A stretch of 64,000 nt of DNA from JALOAT01 sp041687015 (GTDB lineage: Bacteria > Pseudomonadota > Gammaproteobacteria > Thiohalomonadales > Thiohalomonadaceae). The first letter of the stretch is position 1. Each line of letters begins with the position of its first letter. Below, one piece after another: positions 43,501 to 50,207 of the stretch. The stretch lies in assembly GCA_041687015.1 (NCBI GenBank), contig JAWLCT010000009.1:30898-94897 (forward strand), read 5' to 3'. A program made the translations under genes and the position numbers. The notes beneath the pieces were generated by a model. It worked only from the letters and a program-made list of their open reading frames with translations, was not told the DNA's origin and made no database searches.

Positions 43501-44671
43501 TACGGCGGACCTGTGTGAAATCCAGGCCTCCGAATCCGCGCCGCCGGTGTCCGTGGCGGCGCGCACAGCGGCCACCCGTTACCACCTGCACCTGGGGCTG
43601 GACGACGGGAGCATTCCCCGCGACAGCCAGGTATTCAACAACCACATCCCGGTGGACCCGCATCTCAACACGGCCATCGCCATCACCAAGACCGCAGCCA
43701 AGGTCAATGTCACGCGGGGTGAAATCGTTCCGTACACCATCACCGTGCGCAATACGCTGACGGCCCCGCTGCACGACCTGGCCATCGTGGACAGCTTCCC
43801 GGCCGGCTTCAAGTACGTGGAAGGCTCGGCGCGCGTGGACGGTCAGGAGATGGAGCCGGTGCGCAACGGTCGCCAACTGGTGTGGTCCGGACTTGATCTG
43901 GAAGTGGATGCGCAGCACACCGTCACCCTGCTGCTGATCGTCGGCTCCGGCGTGACCGAAGGCGATTACGAGAACCGGGCGCAGGTCTTCAACGTGATCA
44001 CGGGCGCACCCGCCTCAGGCGAGGCCGGCGCCACGGTACGGGTAGTGCCGGATCCCACCTTCGATTGCACCGATGTCATCGGCAAGGCGTTCGATGACGC
44101 CAATCGAAACGGCTATCAGGACCCGGGCGAAGCGGGGCTGCCCGGCGTGCGCCTGATCACTGCCCGTGGCCTCATCGTCACCGCGGATCAACACGGCCGT
44201 TTCCACATCACCTGCGCCGCCGTGCCTGACGAGGATCGTGGCAGCAACTTCATCCTCAAGCTGGACGATCGCAGCCTGCCCAGCGGTTATCGCGTCACCA
44301 CGGAAAACCCGCTGGTACTGCGCGCCACGCGCGGCAAGATGCTCAAGTTCAATTTCGGTGCGGCCCTGCACCGTGTGGTGAGCCTGGGCATTGCCGACGC
44401 AGTGTTCGAGCCGGAGTCCACGGCCATGCGCCCGCAGTGGAAGCCGCGCCTTGGCGTGCTGCTGGAAGAGCTGCGCAAGTCACCTTCCGTTCTGCGCCTG
44501 ACCTATTTGGGCGACGTGGAGGATGAAGCGCTGGTGGCACGACGCGTCGCGCAGGTGAAGGCCGACGTGGAACAGCTCTGGCAGCAGACCGAGTGCTGCC
44601 GGCCGCTCACTATCGAGACGGAGATCTTTTGGCGCCGTGGCGCGCCGCCTGAACGGAGGCGCGCGCCATGA
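31568..44671 (+). CDS. Giant DUF11-repeat surface protein with SdrD/CnaB-like and OmpA-like C-terminal domains
   Basis: At 4367 residues it is the largest gene here. A TTG start follows AAGGA by seven bases; a signal peptide ends near residue 34. From about residue 180 to 3740 it is built of many DUF11-type repeats (marks such as LTLTNNTG, VTVTATNTGSARAYNLRVLDDL, YTLRIKNIGDENAEQVALSDQIP). An acidic Ca-binding-like DNDGDGLIDAADTDGEG lies near 1030. SdrD_B/CnaB-like domains follow at ~3753 and ~3870, a last DUF11 unit at ~4036, another SdrD-like GKAFDDANRNGYQDPGEAG at ~4171, and a shortened OmpA-like domain at ~4277-4350. It overlaps the next gene by four bases. Likely an extended surface adhesin held at the wall or outer membrane by its C-terminus. 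Confidence 0.9.
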   Translation: MRWGLDFGQTLRRALLGLCAFVPLVLPIEQALGAMPGSCTPDAGVAFIEHDLSISWCELCGEGEVHLSISNPLGVDLTNLTVREDLRVSGLTYVPGSTRFVGTYVIAPGAFEPTVSGTNNSVLTWSFGGFELPGPKKPSQSNRHSRLDITFKVRRDAGLSDEGLVLADRRVRGTLSYRSSCDAFLQTESTALEELPIRQPIPRVIKTGRNVDAAQGSWSDPVYGNINDDLIWRIEIRNSGLAPMQDILVSDAMGPGNFLINYACPTNTTAAAVASNNGVAPGGSPCRTVGPTTSISDFVVDDPFGNPGNDEPTTYVDAPASGSAYVYLVGKATSSCNNRTNTASGLEWGCEIDNPDGGISVPASTRGVTPSVTLSDSALFSTVVGNGDLQVQRQIRGTNFSQPVGSKGTVRLTLTNNTGGTVKNIKLKDLLPAEYVVDPTFTPTVSIDPAYGNYAGMTDRITWTNPVPGTFPLSTADPALPLGNTTPEFELWSSTVHPNYPDQRNLLRHGDRLVVEFRIVMIKPDYYDKVANLDVREEAPNSDPPDTDPDNDNGLTNRLWVDFEQFCQPGVIQHPSSYPYVDTNIPASPEDLDVDIDSAGGELIFILTNNPAQPLPLTVEVTNNGGHDARDWTTFVTFGATMSVVAAPSGCAVASNPPPLAVWRQPAPIPANATVYQCTGNVIAPGQTVRLNFDVVKSSDPLALAADDLTFRADLVGEITLSDGTPLWFPTPDTSVIANRANNYSLDGVRARVIGFNLLKTQLGTCSENNPPPGSPDDQVQIGEECDFHIDTGGWFGFQTPGFTYIAVQDIQVVDELPDGQGYLASSDPYTQSTSAIAGVSLNPAGLSALDEGHVDWTFNRVVPGERIMQKDEWFRVDIRTRLLNDPIDTRAAPNVHAALSRNVLDSTFQAVFNNESTGEEEVYDLGPSTLGYPIQAVRRVDLTVTEPNLLVVKEVCNETLYGEGAACSHFVPLADDGDAYNAYVYRITLTNQASSSGVIRAPAYDVNALDVLDPSDLMYVLPFESDGLDNDGDGLIDAADTDGEGTIGDNVVRNGTPAQIAFSHTHSDALLRVDAGQSVTFWYRVDPDDTVAPLQALVNTVTMSYDSLEGDTGNQSTPQRPTGDAGGARRYETTPASATVRIIPVLTQPKHVVRLSDTPVGGAPQPVAIGEEIEYQLNTLLPVARLRDFVIRDELPEGIRCVEAPAVNLDAAPYSAAGFVPGGIITPTCTDTHVEWDFGDQQITHGTVDNRYDFAIRFIARVDNTAYTNDGLIIGNGGAATTVTARYVDETGTPVVLDFGRVDVVVQEPAIALTKAFDVAAADAGDELTVTVTATNTGSARAYNLRVLDDLAGAGNLTYLGNVGGLDPPDVVDTTSLGPNRPVFSWNPTHPKFGIAPGDSVSFTFKVRVDITAQPQQILDNTLQASWTSLPGRTTALNSTGTLGPDGDAMGMRVGVLPNLIPPDPVNDYEASAEAAFSIPPVTMAKQDEAPGTVPTIGAHKHFRLEIRLPEGTTESLVVRDNLAAGPLSYVLSNNADFDVSYSFAGIASINGAPPSETALLAFPADGSTGVAVWDVGTVVTASEDDLAIQNITPLIRIDYHARIDNVVQTQAGDVLQNGVEVAYTHGQSGEPVTLTDDTPAVTVREALLTVSKNWRNVTPGKAAGDAPDGGDLLEFTVTIPNSGDSIAHDVNVADTLSAHLLLDAGFTPSVTINAVAVSGFVSIPAGAPAGPLVWGRDNGDDSLDIPAGETLLLTYRTRVANEAEPGVVLANSVYVDWTSLDGASGYERTGAGCPDITEPNDYCTGPAVTSTTLVDTNTVAKMVLEDSYTDAPLSTATDAVVRVGDTITYRLDLQLQEGRTREVRVEDTLPNGMAFLDTVSINGDISADYTPPASGAGSNFSYAPITAAQRPTAGQTGTLVWDLGTVVNDALGDATTDTLEITYRARVMPDAGIAHVGGLDQTNTANLSYVDADGVAVAPAPRLTSSATADLRQPVVTLSKTDRSGRTSGTSVNVATDVMNFRVSACNDSGEAPAYDLLLKDTLASQLDETSLTGPVVTLNGAPAIAGTDYVYTPPAGRGGTWELDVNTPLLPGQCLHVDYDIGFHLDVGAQQAWQNSALLAHYYSLPGEQGQEYGPVGPAVFSMHTVWPIWPPAKTFVSPATGEATIGEEVVFRITVPDVPAGESAPALHDVLIADDLHPALEFIAAQDVSGNGLALIDESLSAHQVRLRLPLIEAGQQAVVELRARVANNEHANAGVALGNTASYSFANTAGGAAINGGSAGTGTVLTIVEPRLTLTKTVQNLTSPGAPPNAGHMLRYTLEVTAEGGTADDDYADAFELSVLDQLSLGLAYQGNATVSGAGNSIDAPVIAGDGVDAAQALRWSAADGNAAIDLGEGEVLTLSYDVRVLDGVLANQALNNAASVQWTGRDGAVSVERDGSGVPVYNDYFTAPAIATVTTADGTGMQKTHLTDTWNGGDADVRIGDLVQYELRVPLNPGTTASAVVVDTLPQGLAFAGTLSVNSDTSAPFTAVPPFAHAPLGAAVVAGDPRAGPSTVTWSLGDVINQSDGDTGNDAFVIVYLARVLDGALTQVADTPLNNTARIDYVTATGTATRSEGETIALRQPVLAITKSAAPEGGDSVLAADERVDYTVEIRNNGTAPAYDAVLRDVIPTGMRNGAATVTVISTTLAGAPVANLQPVYDSATGVVVWDFDTGVADQYTIPPGESLRVIYQVQTDRDLGAGLTLSNAAQVERYYSLDDDDVPVVNGVQGVREVYGPSNVATVDLTTAAPLPLAKQNPAQTTAAIGEPFSYRITVPATPQETALHDVRILDDLGASAADLRFVSVQRVAGSQTWVPENTGSATALVIEDTAQGIDIPAGEQIVIDITVVLEDSATNVSGLHFQNTAHYSYTAVSGDESTRANGGADTTPDMIIAGPDNLTLVKSGPAQMRTEAPGSFRLEVHNAGTGTAWDLSVVDVLPNPDPGGMCDAAPDNITAQVFENDGVTPVSPPLVAGTDFINSFTGAPDCTLRITMRTPAAAVAADQRLIVTYQAYLDGDNVDGTDLTNIAGVTRWFSADTDGTGAGDAREYTRALSTEAEDAAATLDHEDAHTVTTEMPVLMFQKSVSNVTTSQDPGSDARPGDILRYSVRITNVSSVALSDFSLQDELDRLNATPLFQPGTLQLITVPAGADVSLTDPAGGDKGTGLVYIRGLRLDAQGGANDSVLVEFSAQLLDVITSGTRVLNQAQLQSPVLHTHNSDDPNVNGNDQPDVLGDEDPTETHITSAPILQVLKTSTDVTGDASELMAGDTLRYTLRIKNIGDENAEQVALSDQIPANTAYVPNSTRLNGVPVADPAPGVSPLQDGMRVHAPENPTPGFLRADAGFSNDNVAVVTFDVRIDPNAADATPIANQGFVNGSGLGSGPLDETPSDDPATPAPNDPTRDVVGNVPLVDALKTVSIVVDNGTPGIVDPGDVLRYTISITNLAATPATNVVFVDAVPANTTYVPDSTTLNGLPVARPDAGVSPLAAGIAVSSSDRTPPLPTGTDGILSPWGIATLSFDVTVNAGVPAGTVISNQGTVTSNEQAPEPTDADGNDDNGDQATEIVVGQVQRLAIIKSVSVVGGGPVLAGGELEYLVRVNNPGTVPATHVLISDDVGALAGTATYVAGSATLNGSTQGIAVVAGELIADYSTHYGALPPGGSVLLRFRVQLEPALAIGARITNTAQVEWNSPRATATASVSVDVGGTPGSASLNGHVWHDGNLNKTADGSETRLADWVVEVFRDGRSLGSVLTDGEGQFRVTGLAPNDLSGEGYELRFRAPGAASTTAALGWSDSGFTNGLQHIKDIIAGSGSNLLDLNLPLQPNGVVYDAVTRAPAAGVTLTLRRAANDVALPASCFDDPAQQGQVTGTDGFYKFDVNFADPACAAPGEYLIAVTPPTKGFLDGPSRIIPPETSAATSAFQVPACPGGVDDALPGTADLCEIQASESAPPVSVAARTAATRYHLHLGLDDGSIPRDSQVFNNHIPVDPHLNTAIAITKTAAKVNVTRGEIVPYTITVRNTLTAPLHDLAIVDSFPAGFKYVEGSARVDGQEMEPVRNGRQLVWSGLDLEVDAQHTVTLLLIVGSGVTEGDYENRAQVFNVITGAPASGEAGATVRVVPDPTFDCTDVIGKAFDDANRNGYQDPGEAGLPGVRLITARGLIVTADQHGRFHITCAAVPDEDRGSNFILKLDDRSLPSGYRVTTENPLVLRATRGKMLKFNFGAALHRVVSLGIADAVFEPESTAMRPQWKPRLGVLLEELRKSPSVLRLTYLGDVEDEALVARRVAQVKADVEQLWQQTECCRPLTIETEIFWRRGAPPERRRAP

Positions 44672-47600
44672 GAACCCTTGCGGGATTCAGCGCGGAGGTG
44701 TGGAGGCGCGGAGGTGTCGTAGCCACATGCGTCCGCTTGGCCGTCCTGCTGGGGGGCTGGGGTGCAACGCCTGTGTATGGACTGGACTGGCCCGGTCGCG
44801 CACCCAACAGCCTCAGTGAGACGCCCGTGGGGCAGGCCGTGGAACGCGAACTCCCGGTGGACGGTGTGTTCGGGCAGCGCGTGCAGGATGAAAACATATA
44901 TCTGGAAAACCGCGGCGATCGTGTCGAAGTTCAACAGGTCGTGGAGACCGAAGCGCGCACGGTCAAGCTGCACAATGTGGTACCGCCCATTCCTTTCGAT
45001 TCCGGCGAAGCCGAGATCCCGGGCCATTACGTGGGCCTGCTGCGCGAGGCGTTGGAACGCGTAAAAGAACGTCGCAATGTGCGCCTGCATTTCGTCGGAC
45101 ATACCGATTCCGTACCGCTGTACGGCGAGGCCAGGGCGAAATACGGCGACAATCTGGGTCTGTCCCGCGAGCGCGCGGGCGTGGTGGCGGAGTTTTTCAA
45201 GGACGCACTTGCGCTGCCAGCCGAGGCCATCTCCTATGACGGCATGGGTGAATCCCAGCCGGTGGCCAGCAACCAGACGGAGGCGGGTCGTGCCAAAAAC
45301 CGCCGCGTCGAGGTGGAGGTGTGGTACGACGAGGTGGACGAGAAGCAGGTGCAGAAGGAAGTGCTGGTCGCTCAGCAGCTCACCCGCGTGAAAGTTTGCC
45401 GCGTCGAAACCGTCTGCAAGTTGCGTTACCGCGCCGGCCACGAGAAACGCGCCCGTATCCGCAACCTGCTGCCGCCGTTGCGCTTCGACGACGAGACCGG
45501 CGGTGTACCGCCTGAGTACCAGCAAAAAGTGCTGCAGGCGCTGCGCAATCTCGAAGGCAAGCAGAACGTGGTGGTGCGTTTCGTCGGTCACACGGACAAC
45601 ACCCCGCTGGAAGGGCGCGATGCGCGCATCTACGGCAATCACCTGGCGCTGTCGAAGGCGCGCGCACGGCGTGTGGCCCTGGCGGTGCAGGATGGGCTGA
45701 AGCTGCCGAGCCACGCGGTGGAGAGTGACGGCAGGGGCAGCCGTCACCCGGTGGCGTCCAATGACACCAGCACCAGCCGCGCCCTCAACCGGCGCGTGGA
45801 AGTGGAATTCTGGTATGACGATCCGCTTCAGGAACTGCCGGACGAACCGCAGTTGTGTCCGGAAGCGAGCGGCGCGGAAACCGTGACCCGTGTGTATGAG
45901 CCGCCGTCAGGGCCCATCGCACCGATTCATTTCCAAAATGGTCGCCCGGTGATTCCTGTCGGCTACGTGGAGCGCCTCGCACAACTCATGGGCGAAGTGC
46001 AGGACAAGGCCAATGTACGTCTGCGCTTCATCGGTTACACAGCGAACGAACGCCTGGATAGACGCACTGCCATGGTGTATGGGGACGACATCGGTCTGTC
46101 CACGGCGCGTGCTCGCCGTGCCATGGAACAGGTACGTACCCATTTGGACCTGACCAATGAACAGGTGGAACACGAAGGCCGCGGTTATGTGCAGTCGGCA
46201 GACGTGGTGAACGCGGGTTTCGTCACCTCGCACACGTCGCGTGTGGATGTTCAGGTGGTCTATGACGAACTGGCCGCGCTGGATGACAGCGATGCACTGG
46301 AAATCACCCGTTTGACCCGGGAAGTCAGCCCGGCCAATCCCTTCGCCCTCAATCTCATGCGCATTTCCGTCGACGGCAAACCCATCGATGATCCAGGCAA
46401 GAGTATCCAGGACGTGCAACGCTGCACCGACGTGGCCTTCGAACGGGCGGACATCCAGTTCAAGTTCGACAACCTGGCACTGAAACCGCGCCTGAATGTC
46501 AGTGCCTGGCCGCACACGGTTCGCTATCAGGATGATCCGGAAACCGAAGTGCCGGACAGCCTGGTGCGTTTCCGCGCCTGGTCCAATTATCCGGCGTTCA
46601 TAGCCCGCTCGGAGCTGCGCATTTTCGCGGCGGAGCAATCCACGCGTGATGAACCCCACGCTGTCGTCCCCTTGAGCCGCCAGGGAACCGCCGAGTGGCA
46701 GGCGCAGTTCGATGTTCATCCGGCGCCGCGACGCGAGCTCAAGTACGTGCTGCGCGTGTACGACGCCGCCGGCCACTTCGACGAAACGGCGCCACAGCCG
46801 CTGTGGCTGGTCGAACAGCGCGCAGAAACGTCCTTCGAGGTCGAACCCGATGCCGAACTCCTGACCGGCTACGGTGAAAACCGTCTGGCGGTGCAGAACA
46901 TCCCGCTCAGGGGCGGCAGCCTTCACGTGTACGGTACCGGCATCCCTGCCGGCCATACCGTGTGGGTCGCCGGTGAACCGGTGCCCCTCGGGAAGGATCG
47001 GAACTTCGTGGCGGAAGCCATCCTGCCGGAGGGTTTGCACACCGTTGAAGTGGCGGTGCTCGATGGGGCGGGCAACGGCGAACTGTTCCTGCGCGATCTG
47101 GAGCTGAAGAAGATCGACTGGTTTTACGTGGGCATCGCCGATGTGACCGTGTCACAGTCCGACACCAACGGCCCTGCGCAATTGGTCACCAATGACAAGG
47201 CCCATTATGACAACGACCTGACCGTGGACGGGCGCCTGGCCGGCTATGTGCACGGCAAGTTCGGCAACGACTGGCAGCTCACCGCCAGCGCGGACACCCT
47301 GGAAGGTCCGGTGGAAGACCTGTTCACAGATTTCATGGACAAGTCGCCCGATGCGCTGTTCCGCCGCATCGACCCGGATTATTTCTATCCCACCTACGGC
47401 GACGACAGTACGGTGGAAGAGGGCGCACCCACGCTCGGCAAGTTCTATCTGAAATTGCAGCAGCGTCAGAACTACGGACTATGGGGCAACTTCAGAATCG
47501 GCTATGTGGACAACAGCCTGGCCCATGTGGACCGGGGCCTGTACGGCGCCAACCTGCACTACGAATCGGATACCACCACGTCCTTCGGTGAGAAACGCTT

Positions 47601-49800
47601 CTGGATCGACGGTTTTGCTGCGCAGCCGGGGACTGTTGCCGGGCGTGACGAATTCCGGGGTACCGGCGGCTCGCTCTATTACCTGCGCCATCAGGATATC
47701 GTCATCGGGTCTGAACGGGTGCGCGTGGAAGTACGCGACAAGGATTCGGGACTGGTCACCGCGGTGAAAAACCTGGCGGCGGGGCTGGACTACAGCATCG
47801 ACTACCTGCAGGGCCGCATCGTGCTTGCCCAGCCCTTGTCGGGCGTAGCCGGTGACGACTTGTTGGTGGACAGTGGCGGCGGCGCGGGCAACGAGGTTTA
47901 CCTGGTGGCCCGCTACGAATTCGCGCCCGGTTTCGACGACATGGACAACCTGTCCAACGGTGGCCGAGCGCATTATTGGTTCGGCGATCACGTGCGGCTC
48001 GGCCTGACCGCAAACCAGAGTGAAGAAGCCGGTGAGGCGAGCGATCTGCACGGCGCCGACCTGATCGTGCGCAAGAATGCGCAGACCTGGGTGAAAGTGG
48101 AGACCTCGCGCAGTGAAGGCCCGGGTGTCGCCACCTTGCAGTCAGCCGACGGCGGTTTCACGTTCGACGGCACGCAGGACGTGGTGAGCCCGGATACCAG
48201 CGCCGGTGCCTATCGCGTCGACACCCGCATCGGTTTGTCCGATCTCCACCCTGCCGCCAGCGGCACGGCCACCTTGTACAAGCAGTACGTGGAGGCAGGT
48301 TATTCCGCTCCGGGCGTCGCCACCCTGAAGGATACGGACCAGTATGGCGGTACCCTGGACATGCCGGTGACCGACCGGCTGGGCCTGAAGATCAAAGGTG
48401 ATCGCAAGGTGCAGACCCACGGTTTGGAAACGGCTGCCGGCGAGCTGGACCTTGACTATCGCCTGGATCAACACTGGATCGTGAGTACCGGCGTGCGCAA
48501 CGACTACCGCAAGGACCGTTCGCCGGTGGTTCCGCTGACCCAGCTGGAAGGTGAGCGCACCGACATGGTGCTGCGCACCACCTTCGATTCCCGCGCACGC
48601 TGGGTGGCCTTCGGATATATCCAGGACACGGTGAATACCACCGGTAACCGTGAGACCAACGGCCGCGTGGGTACCGGCGGCAGTTATCGCCTGACCGACC
48701 GCTTCACCCTCACCGGCGAGGCGTCCACCGGCGATCTGGGTGCGGCGGGGCGTCTGGGCGCTGAATACCTCTATACCGATCGCACCACGATTTACACGAA
48801 CTACGCACTGGAAAACGAGCGCACCGACAACGGCGTGCGTGCACGCAAGGGAAATCTGGTTTCCGGTTTCCGCAGTCACTGGACCGATACCACCAGCGTG
48901 TTCCTGGAAGAGCGTTATAGCCATGGGGATGTGCCGACGGGGCTGACCCATGCCACCGGCGTGGACCTGGCGCCGGACGATCGCTGGAATTTCGGCATCA
49001 GCGCCGACTTCGGCACGTTACGCGACAACCTGACGGCTGCGGAAATCGAGCGGCGTGCCGTGGGCGCGCGAATCGGCTACGCCTTTGACGCTGTACGCTT
49101 CAGCAGTGCCCTGGAATACCGCGTGGACAAGACCGAGGCCACCGATCTGAGCACCTCGGAGCGCACCACCTGGCTGACCAAAAACAGTCTGAAATACCAG
49201 CTCAGCCCGGACTGGCGCTTCATCGGCAAACTGGATCATGCGCAAAGCGAAAGCTCGCTGGGTGAATTCTACGATGGCAGCTACACCGAGGCCGTGGCCG
49301 GCTACGGCTACCGTCCGGTGGCGCACGACCGACTCAACGCTTTGGTGAAGTACACCTATTTCTACAACCTGCCTTCGCCGGGGCAGGTGACCGTGGAAAA
49401 CACCGCGGCGGAGTTCATTCAGAAGAGCCACATCTTCGCGGCGGATGTCATCTACGACCTCAGCCCGCGCTGGTCCGTGGGTGGCAAATACGCCTACCGT
49501 CTGGGCCAGGTGGCCCAGGACCGCGAAGATCCGGAGTTCTTCGACAGCCGGGCGCATCTGTACATCGGGCGCGTCGACTGGCATTTCATTCACCGCTGGG
49601 ACGCGGTGTTCGAGGCCCGCATGCTCGACCTGCCCGATGCCCGGGACCGCCGCAGCGGCACCCTGGTGGCCGTGTACCGCCATTTCGGCGACCACCTGAA
49701 GGCGGGCGCCGGTTACAACTTCACCAACTTCTCCGACGATCTCACGGATCTCGATTACGACAACCTGGGCTTCTTCATCAATATCGTCGGTTCCATCTGA
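44668..49800 (+). CDS. Outer-membrane barrel protein with three tandem OmpA-like domains
   Basis: A 1710-residue protein with a signal peptide (to about 37). Three OmpA-like domains follow: ~106-218 with FVGHTDS...LGLSRERA...KNRRVEV, ~264-385 with FVGHTDN...LALSKARA...LNRRVEV, and a degenerate third, ~414-530, with FIGYTAN...IGLSTARA...TSRVDV lacking the peptidoglycan-binding Asp. An Ig-like region precedes ~815. The last ~900 residues are beta-strand-rich and end GFFINIVGSI, which I read as a large outer-membrane barrel. Its start overlaps the stop of the giant DUF11 gene, so the pair is translated together. The OmpA domains would grip peptidoglycan; the barrel may anchor or export the adhesin. 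Confidence 0.85.
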   Translation: MRTLAGFSAEVWRRGGVVATCVRLAVLLGGWGATPVYGLDWPGRAPNSLSETPVGQAVERELPVDGVFGQRVQDENIYLENRGDRVEVQQVVETEARTVKLHNVVPPIPFDSGEAEIPGHYVGLLREALERVKERRNVRLHFVGHTDSVPLYGEARAKYGDNLGLSRERAGVVAEFFKDALALPAEAISYDGMGESQPVASNQTEAGRAKNRRVEVEVWYDEVDEKQVQKEVLVAQQLTRVKVCRVETVCKLRYRAGHEKRARIRNLLPPLRFDDETGGVPPEYQQKVLQALRNLEGKQNVVVRFVGHTDNTPLEGRDARIYGNHLALSKARARRVALAVQDGLKLPSHAVESDGRGSRHPVASNDTSTSRALNRRVEVEFWYDDPLQELPDEPQLCPEASGAETVTRVYEPPSGPIAPIHFQNGRPVIPVGYVERLAQLMGEVQDKANVRLRFIGYTANERLDRRTAMVYGDDIGLSTARARRAMEQVRTHLDLTNEQVEHEGRGYVQSADVVNAGFVTSHTSRVDVQVVYDELAALDDSDALEITRLTREVSPANPFALNLMRISVDGKPIDDPGKSIQDVQRCTDVAFERADIQFKFDNLALKPRLNVSAWPHTVRYQDDPETEVPDSLVRFRAWSNYPAFIARSELRIFAAEQSTRDEPHAVVPLSRQGTAEWQAQFDVHPAPRRELKYVLRVYDAAGHFDETAPQPLWLVEQRAETSFEVEPDAELLTGYGENRLAVQNIPLRGGSLHVYGTGIPAGHTVWVAGEPVPLGKDRNFVAEAILPEGLHTVEVAVLDGAGNGELFLRDLELKKIDWFYVGIADVTVSQSDTNGPAQLVTNDKAHYDNDLTVDGRLAGYVHGKFGNDWQLTASADTLEGPVEDLFTDFMDKSPDALFRRIDPDYFYPTYGDDSTVEEGAPTLGKFYLKLQQRQNYGLWGNFRIGYVDNSLAHVDRGLYGANLHYESDTTTSFGEKRFWIDGFAAQPGTVAGRDEFRGTGGSLYYLRHQDIVIGSERVRVEVRDKDSGLVTAVKNLAAGLDYSIDYLQGRIVLAQPLSGVAGDDLLVDSGGGAGNEVYLVARYEFAPGFDDMDNLSNGGRAHYWFGDHVRLGLTANQSEEAGEASDLHGADLIVRKNAQTWVKVETSRSEGPGVATLQSADGGFTFDGTQDVVSPDTSAGAYRVDTRIGLSDLHPAASGTATLYKQYVEAGYSAPGVATLKDTDQYGGTLDMPVTDRLGLKIKGDRKVQTHGLETAAGELDLDYRLDQHWIVSTGVRNDYRKDRSPVVPLTQLEGERTDMVLRTTFDSRARWVAFGYIQDTVNTTGNRETNGRVGTGGSYRLTDRFTLTGEASTGDLGAAGRLGAEYLYTDRTTIYTNYALENERTDNGVRARKGNLVSGFRSHWTDTTSVFLEERYSHGDVPTGLTHATGVDLAPDDRWNFGISADFGTLRDNLTAAEIERRAVGARIGYAFDAVRFSSALEYRVDKTEATDLSTSERTTWLTKNSLKYQLSPDWRFIGKLDHAQSESSLGEFYDGSYTEAVAGYGYRPVAHDRLNALVKYTYFYNLPSPGQVTVENTAAEFIQKSHIFAADVIYDLSPRWSVGGKYAYRLGQVAQDREDPEFFDSRAHLYIGRVDWHFIHRWDAVFEARMLDLPDARDRRSGTLVAVYRHFGDHLKAGAGYNFTNFSDDLTDLDYDNLGFFINIVGSI

Positions 49801-49845
49801 CGCGCAGTAGCCTGCTCTACCTGCAGCTCAAGCCCAAGAAAGTTT

Positions 49846-49977
49846 CTCTCGCAAAGACGCCAAGATCGCCAAGGGGGATGGGAAGGAGAAGGCGCGCGGA
49901 TGCGGGTTGGTTGTCCTGCCTCCGGGCCAAAGAAAGCATTCGGATCTGTCTTGGCGATCTTGGCGTCTTTGCGAGAG
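49846..49977. repeat. 28-bp perfect inverted repeat, 76-base spacer
   Basis: The arms at 49846-49873 and 49950-49977 are exact reverse complements (CTCTCGCAAAGACGCCAAGA... and its mate). The spacer is purine-rich. This lies in the 407-base gap between the barrel protein and the periplasmic binding protein; the rest of the gap (to 50207) shows nothing else I can support. It shares the GCCAAG/CTTGGC core with repeats near 2.7 and 54.6 kb. Confidence 0.85.
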
Positions 49978-50207
49978 GAAGAATCCTTCCGGCTGCCGCG
50001 CGTCGCCCACGCATGCGCGGGGGAGCGAAAAGGACTAGGAGGACTTCCTAGGCTCATCGGAACCATTAGTAGCAATCAATGAACTGATGTCAGCCCCGGT
50101 GGGCGGCTTGGGTCCTGCCGTGATGCTTCACGAAATGACGGTGAGGATCACCCAGGGCGCTGCCGTCGTTGTATCATCCTTTCCCTGTCTCCGGAAAAGG
50201 ACCCTCC

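Noticed and set aside
39044..43918. Two antisense frames (692 and 590 codons) inside the giant adhesin
   Set aside because: These come from the strong codon bias of the repeats; they have no start signal or domain.
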